From the NCBI GenBank assembly GCA_023663635.1, contig JAMPHD010000001.1, forward strand, positions 197,614 through 261,613: a stretch of 64,000 bases of DNA, in the 5' to 3' direction. Origin of the DNA: Acetatifactor muris (GTDB lineage: Bacteria; Bacillota; Clostridia; Lachnospirales; Lachnospiraceae). Positions 59,318 to 64,000 of the stretch are shown here, in pieces. The notes beneath the pieces were generated by a model that did no database searches, had not been told where the DNA came from, and worked only from the letters and a program-made list of their open reading frames with translations. Every line of letters starts with the position of its first letter. The stretch's first letter is position 1. Position numbers and translations under genes: made by a program.

Positions 59318-59911
59318 ATGGCAGTAAATCGTGTACCCGTATTAAAGAGATGCAGAGCCTTGGGTCTTGAGCCCGCTTATCTGGGCTATGATAAGAAATC
59401 CAACAGAACTTCAGCGAGAGCCGGCAAGAAGGTGAGTGAGTACGGACTTCAGCTTCGCGAGAAACAGAAAGCAAAGTTCATCTATGGCGTGCTCGAGAAA
59501 CCTTTCAGAAATTATTATGAGAAGGCCGACAGAATGAAGGGCATGACCGGTGAGAACCTGATGGTGCTCCTGGAGTCCAGACTGGACAATGTGGTGTTCA
59601 GAATGGGATTCGCGAGAACCAGAAGAGAGGCAAGACAGGTTGTGGATCACAAGCATGTGTTGGTGAACGGCAAGCGCGTGAACATTCCTTCCTATCTGAT
59701 CAAGGCCGGTGATGTGATCGAGATCAGAGAGAAGTCCAAATCTCTCCAGAGATACAAGGACATCATCGAGGTTACGGGCGGCAGACTGGTACCCGAGTGG
59801 ATGGATGTGGATATCGAGAACTTCAAGGGAACGATCAAGAATCTTCCCACCAGAGAGATGATCGATGTCCCTGTAGATGAGATGCTTATCGTCGAGTTGT
59901 ACTCCAAGTAA
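59318..59911 (+). CDS. rpsD: 30S ribosomal protein S4
   Basis: 197 residues. [20 protein letters not shown] start without the N-terminal CxxC zinc cluster of the long form. S4 domain: [35 protein letters not shown]. Primary 16S binder and, in many bacteria, translational regulator of its operon. SD AAAGGA. Confidence 0.97.
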   Translation: MAVNRVPVLKRCRALGLEPAYLGYDKKSNRTSARAGKKVSEYGLQLREKQKAKFIYGVLEKPFRNYYEKADRMKGMTGENLMVLLESRLDNVVFRMGFARTRREARQVVDHKHVLVNGKRVNIPSYLIKAGDVIEIREKSKSLQRYKDIIEVTGGRLVPEWMDVDIENFKGTIKNLPTREMIDVPVDEMLIVELYSK

Positions 59912-59953
59912 TAGGCGCAAAATCTATCCACATAGAAAAGGAGGGTATTTGCA

Positions 59954-60913
59954 GTGTTTGATTTTGAGAGACCGAATATTGAGGTTGTTGAGATTTCAGA
60001 AGACAAAAAGTGCGGCAAATTCGTGGTGGAACCCTTGGAGAGAGGTTACGGGATCACCTTGGGCAACTCCCTGAGAAGAATCATGCTGTCCTCTTTGCCG
60101 GGTGCTGCTGTCAGTCAGGTCAAGATCGAGGGTGTGTTACATGAGTTCAGTTCCATACCCGGCGTCAAGGAAGATGTGACTGAGATCATCATGAACATCA
60201 AGAGTCTTGCCATCAAGAATTCCAGCGAGACCAATGAGGTAAAGACCGCCTACATTGAGTACGAGGGCGAGGGTGTCATACACGCCTCGGATATTCAGTG
60301 CGATCAGGATGTGGAGATCCTCAATCCCGATCTGGTGATCGCCACTTTGAGCGGCAAGGATGCCAAGCTCTATATGGAGCTCACGATCACCAGAGGGCGC
60401 GGCTATGTGAGCGCGGACAAGAACAAACATGATGACCTGCCGATCGGTGTGATAGCCGTGGATTCCATCTACACGCCCGTGGAGAGAGTGAATGTGACGG
60501 TGGAGAATACCCGTGTGGGACAGATCACTGATTTTGACAAGCTGACACTGGACGTGTTCACCAATGGCACACTGGTTCCCGATGAGGCCGTGAGTCTGGC
60601 TGCAAAAGTCTTGAGTGAGCATTTGAGCCTGTTCATCGATCTCTCTGAGAATGCCAGAACCGCTGAGGTGATGGTGGAGAAAGAGGATGACGAGAAGGAG
60701 AAGGTGCTTGAGATGAGCATTGACGAACTGGAACTCTCGGTTCGCTCCTATAACTGTCTGAAACGCGCGGGCATCAACACTGTGGAAGAGCTGACCAACA
60801 AGACCTCCGAGGATATGATGAAAGTCCGCAATCTGGGACGCAAGTCTTTAGAGGAAGTGTTGGCAAAACTGAAAGAGTTGGGATTGCAGCTGAATCCCAG
60901 CGATGACAACTAA
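59954..60913 (+). CDS. rpoA: RNA polymerase alpha subunit
   Basis: 319 residues with a GTG start (59954; AGGAGGG upstream). N-terminal dimerisation domain ([27 protein letters not shown]) and C-terminal domain from about residue 245 ([40 protein letters not shown]) that binds UP elements and regulators. Confidence 0.98.
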   Translation: MFDFERPNIEVVEISEDKKCGKFVVEPLERGYGITLGNSLRRIMLSSLPGAAVSQVKIEGVLHEFSSIPGVKEDVTEIIMNIKSLAIKNSSETNEVKTAYIEYEGEGVIHASDIQCDQDVEILNPDLVIATLSGKDAKLYMELTITRGRGYVSADKNKHDDLPIGVIAVDSIYTPVERVNVTVENTRVGQITDFDKLTLDVFTNGTLVPDEAVSLAAKVLSEHLSLFIDLSENARTAEVMVEKEDDEKEKVLEMSIDELELSVRSYNCLKRAGINTVEELTNKTSEDMMKVRNLGRKSLEEVLAKLKELGLQLNPSDDN

Positions 60914-61071
60914 AACCCCCGAGGGGAATTTCCGCTGCGGTAAATCCAAAGTGTGCGCAGAGGAGAACTTCACAATGGAACTCAAAACGACATATCATAT
61001 GTCCCGCATTCGGTGAGTAAGTCCAAAGAGCGTGGCCGGATGTACCATGAATGGAGAAAGGATACGGAATC

Positions 61072-61677
61072 ATGGCAAAATATAGAAAACTGGGCAGAAC
61101 TTCTGCACAGAGAAAAGCGTTACTCAGAAATCAGGTTACCGCGTTGATCTACCACGGCAGGATCGTCACCACTGAGGCAAAGGCCAAAGAGGTGAGAAAG
61201 ATCGCGGACGGGCTGATCGCTCTCGCGGTGAAAGAGAAAGACAATTATGAGACCGTGAAAGTGACCGCAAAGGTTGCCCGCAAGGACAAGGACGGCAATC
61301 GCGTGAAACAGATCATTGACAAGGATACCAAGAAGGTTCTCTCCGAGACCCATCGCGATAAGGACGGCAAGATCCTGCGGATTGAGAACGGTGTGACCGT
61401 TACCGTGTATGATGAGGTGGAGAAGGAGATCAAGAAGGATCTGCCCTCCAGACTGCACGCAAGACATCAGATGCTGAAGGTGCTCAATCCCGTTGTATCC
61501 GTTCCCGCAGAGGCCGCAGGCCGCAAGAAGGGAACACAGACGGTGGATCTGGTGGCAAAGCTGTTTGACGAGTATGGTCCCAAGTACGCAGACCGCAAGG
61601 GCGGCTACACCAGGATCATCAAAGTGGGCCCCCGCAAGGGTGACGCAGCGATGGAAGTTGTTCTGGAGTTAGTGTAA
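61072..61677 (+). CDS. rplQ: 50S ribosomal protein L17, enlarged
   Basis: 201 residues from the ATG at 61072 ([20 protein letters not shown]). The usual bacterial L17 is about 115-130 residues. Residues 1-65 and 130-201 match the family ([37 protein letters not shown]), but residues about 66-128 are an insertion rich in Lys, Asp and Val with [20 protein letters not shown]. Such an insertion is known to me in Lachnospiraceae L17. Terminators follow. Confidence 0.95.
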   Translation: MAKYRKLGRTSAQRKALLRNQVTALIYHGRIVTTEAKAKEVRKIADGLIALAVKEKDNYETVKVTAKVARKDKDGNRVKQIIDKDTKKVLSETHRDKDGKILRIENGVTVTVYDEVEKEIKKDLPSRLHARHQMLKVLNPVVSVPAEAAGRKKGTQTVDLVAKLFDEYGPKYADRKGGYTRIIKVGPRKGDAAMEVVLELV

Positions 61678-61719
61678 GACGGTTTGATCAAAAGTTTGTT
61701 TTGAACAGAGAATAGGAAA

Positions 61720-61766
61720 GGCGGCATGGTTCGGTGAGTTTTGACCGGTCATGCCGCCTGTTGTTT
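61720..61766 (+). terminator. terminator after rplQ
   Basis: GGCGGCATG (61720-61728) pairs perfectly with CATGCCGCC (61750-61758), with weaker pairing inside, followed by TGTTGTTT. End of the alpha operon. Confidence 0.65.
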
Positions 61767-61801
61767 ATTCCCGCGAGCATTTGACGAATGCCGCAAGGGT
61801 A
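61764..61801 (+). repeat. dispersed 38-bp intergenic repeat, copy 2
   Basis: 35 of 38 bases match 13526-13563. In this copy the core folds perfectly as GCATT-tgacg-AATGC. It sits between two hairpins in the space between convergent genes. Confidence 0.65.
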
Positions 61802-61832
61802 AAATGCCCCGCTGCTTGTTGCGGGGTATTTT
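61801..61832. terminator. bidirectional terminator at the M15 peptidase gene end
   Basis: AAAATGCCCCGC (61801-61812) pairs with GCGGGGTATTTT (61821-61832) with one G-T wobble. The A-run on one side and T-run on the other make it usable in both directions; it overlaps the last bases of the leftward peptidase gene. Confidence 0.8.
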
Positions 61833-62910
61833 ATTGCGTCTTCTGAAAATGCTGATAATCTTTGGAGGAATTCCAGTTGCCGCCCCAGGTGAAACCGTGT
61901 TGGGTGAAGAGTTTGTAGCAGAGGTCATCCTCGTCTATCTTGTAGGGAAATTCCATGCTCCTGTCCGCATATTGTTCCGCGCCCTCCGGGGAGACATTCA
62001 TGCCTCCGCCTTTCTCATAAGTCACATAGGGATTGTAGAAGGGGTTGATGTCCAACGCCATGCCCAATGCGTGTCTGGAGAGCCGGTCCGTGCCTTCCAC
62101 CGGACGATAGTTGAAACAGGAGGTGTTGTTGTCCGCCATGGAGGCATTGTCATCGCCGTCATACTCGTCTATCAACCGTACTTTTTCCAGTTGGTATTCA
62201 TTGCGGTACAGCTCATAAAAAATGTCCAACAGATCTCCCGCGATGGCTTTGTTGCAGATCAGTTCGCCCTCGGCGGAATTGCCGTCAAAATCATAGTGCA
62301 GTATGTGGACATAGCGCAGATCCTCATAGCTGACCTCAGGAGCAATATTTGCTCCGGCAATATTTGCCCCGGTATCATTTGCTCCGGCGGAATCTCTGAT
62401 CCCATTGGGATAGGATATTCCCGTGATATAGCGCTGCAGATTCTCGGAGAGAGGCTCGTAATAAAAGGCCTCCGCCAAAGTGCCGGGAGTGGGAGCATAG
62501 GTGACCCGCTCCGCGATCATGGCCTTCCCGTCCGCTCCACCGTTCAACAGAGCGCCCGTGAGTCCGGACGGATATGAGACAACATCCGTGGAATCCGGCG
62601 GCCCATCGGTTGTGCTGTCCCCTGCATCCGTTTTATCGGTCGCGCTGTTTCCTGTATTTGTCACGTTGTCTGCGCCGTCCGTCAGGGAACTGTCCTTCCC
62701 GTCCGCCCGGTTCTCCGGGCCTGAGCCGGCGGAAAGACCGTCCCCGGAGGGATCTTCTCCCGATGCCTGCGAGCTTTGCCGCAGCCTGGCATATTCGTCC
62801 AAGGTCATGGAATTTTTTTGGTGAAAATGCGTAGCCACCCCCACCGCCGCAAGCAGCAGTAGGAGAATGGCGAGCATTTTCAGGATTTTATTTCGATCGA
62901 TCTGATTCAT
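61831..62910 (-). CDS. membrane-anchored M15-type peptidase (VanY/D-Ala-D-Ala carboxypeptidase-like)
   Basis: 359 residues. N-terminal membrane anchor about 9-27 (LKMLAILLLLLAAVGVAT), a Ser/Asp/Gly/Thr-rich linker to about residue 110, then a catalytic domain. Zinc ligands fit SRHALGMALDINPFYNPYV (HxxxxxxD) and the C-terminal FTWGGNWNSSKDYQHFQ (WGGxW, HF). This is the peptidase M15_4 type that cleaves peptidoglycan stem peptides outside the membrane. A small repeat, AGANDTGANIAGANIAPE, comes from three 15-bp DNA units. It starts 2 nt after the AIM24 gene stop, so the two form an operon. Confidence 0.85.
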   Translation of the reverse strand: MNQIDRNKILKMLAILLLLLAAVGVATHFHQKNSMTLDEYARLRQSSQASGEDPSGDGLSAGSGPENRADGKDSSLTDGADNVTNTGNSATDKTDAGDSTTDGPPDSTDVVSYPSGLTGALLNGGADGKAMIAERVTYAPTPGTLAEAFYYEPLSENLQRYITGISYPNGIRDSAGANDTGANIAGANIAPEVSYEDLRYVHILHYDFDGNSAEGELICNKAIAGDLLDIFYELYRNEYQLEKVRLIDEYDGDDNASMADNNTSCFNYRPVEGTDRLSRHALGMALDINPFYNPYVTYEKGGGMNVSPEGAEQYADRSMEFPYKIDEDDLCYKLFTQHGFTWGGNWNSSKDYQHFQKTQ

Positions 62911-62912
62911 AT

Positions 62913-63590
62913 TTACTTTCCGGTGGGAATGTAGGGACGGATCGCTCCGGCCAACTGCGACACGGGCATACTCTGAAGATACACTTTGCCGGGGCCGGTG
63001 ATCACGGTGTTGAAGAGGCCCTCGCCGCCAAAGAGCATATTTTTGATGCCGGGTACAGTTTGGATGTCCACGGCGCAGGTGGAGCTCATGGCAGCCAGAT
63101 AACCGGTGTCGATGATCATCTTCTGTCCCGCGCCCAACTCATACTCCTTTACATATCCGTCAAACTCAAGAAATACCAGACCGTTTCCGCTCAATTTCTG
63201 CATGATGAAACCCTCGCCGCCGAACAGGCCGCTGCCGAAACGTTTCTGGAAGAAAATCGACAATTCCACTCCCGTCGTGGAGGCAAGAAATGCGGATTTC
63301 TGCGCCACGATATCCATGCCGGGCTCCACGGTAAACGCGCGGATGGAACCGGGGAAACTGGACGCAAAGGCAATCTGTCCGGGGCCGCCCTCAGCCGTGT
63401 AGCGGTTCAGAAACAGGCTCTCGCCGGAAAATGCCCTTCCCAGCGCCTTGCCGATGCCTCCGGCGGAAGTCTCCATCTTCATGTTCGGGGACATCCAGGA
63501 CATGGCTCCGCTCTCTGTGATCATGGTCTCGCCCGCGTCGAGATTACAGATGACTACGGGCAACGGTTCGCCTTCAATTGAGTAATTCAT
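62913..63590 (-). CDS. AIM24/TIGR00266 family protein
   Basis: 225 residues. MNYSIEGEPLPVVICNLDAG ETMITESGAMSWMS, GGEGFIMQKLSGNGLVFLEF and QTVPGIKNMLFGGEGLFNTV are the family signatures; the fold is a double-stranded beta helix. The family's molecular function is not established (the yeast member supports mitochondrial inner membrane organisation). No signal peptide. First gene of an operon with the M15 peptidase. SD GGAGG. Two promoters lie upstream. Confidence 0.9.
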   Translation of the reverse strand: MNYSIEGEPLPVVICNLDAGETMITESGAMSWMSPNMKMETSAGGIGKALGRAFSGESLFLNRYTAEGGPGQIAFASSFPGSIRAFTVEPGMDIVAQKSAFLASTTGVELSIFFQKRFGSGLFGGEGFIMQKLSGNGLVFLEFDGYVKEYELGAGQKMIIDTGYLAAMSSTCAVDIQTVPGIKNMLFGGEGLFNTVITGPGKVYLQSMPVSQLAGAIRPYIPTGK

Positions 63591-63829
63591 TGTTGATCCT
63601 CCTATCGTATTGTGTATTTCCGGTCACAAGGTCAGACTCGCAGACTCGCACTTTCAGTGCGCTATCGTCTGTTTCGCAGTGCGTGCTCGAAAAACCTGCG
63701 GTTTTCCTCGCTCGCGGGTTTCGCCCTGTGCATCCGCACTCTGAAAAAATTGTCAGCAAGCTGCCATTTTTTCATTGTATGGATGTGCACTGCTCATTGT
63801 CGGCCGTTTCCTGCCATGAGTATGGACAT
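63591..63829 (-). other. leader of the AIM24-M15 operon
   Basis: About 240 nt of untranslated leader. It contains short hairpins (GCACT-ttc-AGTGC and AAAACC-tgc-GGTTTT), and CAGACTCG is repeated near 63644-63660. No open frame or known RNA motif recognised. Confidence 0.4.
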
Positions 63830-63912
63830 ATTATACCATAAATTGCTGCGCAATTTATGGCGGATGGCCGGTCGGCCGTTTCCTGCCATGAGTATGGACA
63901 TATTATATCATA
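63799..63912. repeat. duplicated 42-bp promoter segment with hairpin between
   Basis: 63799-63840 and 63871-63912 are the same 42 bp with one mismatch. Between them CCATAAATTGC-tgc-GCAATTTATGG (63837-63861) is a perfect 11-bp hairpin. Each copy carries a minus-strand TATAAT. Confidence 0.85.
63830..63838 (-). promoter_or_regulatory. proximal promoter of AIM24-M15
   Basis: Minus strand TGG-TATAAT (TATAAT at 63835-63830), an extended -10 with no -35; the hairpin between the repeats occupies the -35 position. Confidence 0.5.
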
Positions 63913-63930
63913 TGGCCGCCTGTTTGTAAA
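63902..63930 (-). promoter_or_regulatory. distal promoter of AIM24-M15
   Basis: Minus strand TTTACA (63930-63925), 17 nt, TATAAT (63907-63902), also with TGA before the -10 (extended). The better of the two promoters. Bases 63931-64000 hold nothing recognisable. Confidence 0.75.
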
Positions 63931-64000
63931 ATGCGGATGAGCCGGTGTTTGTGTCAAGTAATCGTTGGCACTTTTCTCATTTTTCTTTATGAGTTGTTAT

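Noticed and set aside
61741..62577. 278-codon plus-strand frame over the M15 peptidase gene
   Set aside because: The minus-strand gene has a membrane anchor, zinc motif and operon context; the plus-strand frame has none of these and begins inside a terminator.

Overview
The window reads as the chromosome of a motile, Gram-positive anaerobe of the class Clostridia, most likely a member of the Lachnospiraceae. The support is: flagellar genes with TAAA-N15-TCCGATAT (SigD-type) promoters, a complete S10-spc-alpha ribosomal protein cluster in Firmicutes order, zinc-type S14 and L36, a zinc-finger adenylate kinase, a rubrerythrin, and a ribosomal protein L17 enlarged by an insertion. Most genes have strong AGGAGG-like ribosome binding sites. 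There are no rRNA or tRNA genes, no CRISPR array and no insertion sequence with a transposase.

Layout. 1-3.5 kb: end of fliD, fliS, a FlgN/FliT-like chaperone and two flagellin genes encoding identical proteins, each with SigD promoters and leader hairpins that look like CsrA sites. 3.6-10.3 kb: a probable flagellin or surface glycan modification island with a methyltransferase, a very large two-domain CgeB-type glycosyltransferase, a radical SAM protein and a second CgeB-type glycosyltransferase, punctuated by short tandem repeats. 10.3-16.8 kb: a secreted three-repeat LysM protein and two GT-C/PMT-like membrane glycosyltransferases; between them lies a leftward SigD-type promoter that would drive an untranslated RNA ending at a bidirectional terminator. 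16.7-18.4 kb: a leftward two-gene operon of deaminase-fold proteins, a guanine deaminase-like enzyme and an unrecognised 374-residue HAE/PCxxC protein. 18.7-27.4 kb: a two-component system with an ABC transporter, two MATE exporters behind a riboswitch-like leader (candidate guanidine-IV class) and a YitT-family protein. 27.5-31.3 kb: carB without an adjacent carA, and a small helical protein. 31.3-34.8 kb: a second two-component/ABC operon, leftward. 34.9-35.1 kb: a large imperfect inverted repeat. 35.2-39.1 kb: TspO, rubrerythrin, an autoregulated ECF sigma factor with its membrane partner, and an rRNA-methyltransferase-like gene. 39.3-40.2 kb: an AT-rich island of small genes with a broken regulator. 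40.3-42.8 kb: putP and an EamA transporter.

42.8-61.7 kb is the ribosomal supercluster: rpsJ-rplCDWB-rpsS-rplV-rpsC-rplP-rpmC-rpsQ, rplNXE-rpsZH-rplFR-rpsE-rpmD-rplO-secY, then (after a terminator and a new promoter) adk-map-KOW protein-infA, an unexpected 450-residue membrane protein, and (after another hairpin and promoter) rpmJ-rpsM-rpsK-rpsD-rpoA-rplQ. 61.8-64 kb: a leftward AIM24-family gene and an M15-type peptidase behind duplicated promoters.

The most unusual items are the SigD-type promoter with a defined terminator and no gene between them, the paired deaminase-fold operon, the 230-bp inverted-repeat element, the membrane protein inside the infA-rpmJ interval, the structured S10 leader and the mutually exclusive hairpins downstream of the flagellins. 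All functional calls are from reading the sequence and from family knowledge; no database search was possible.
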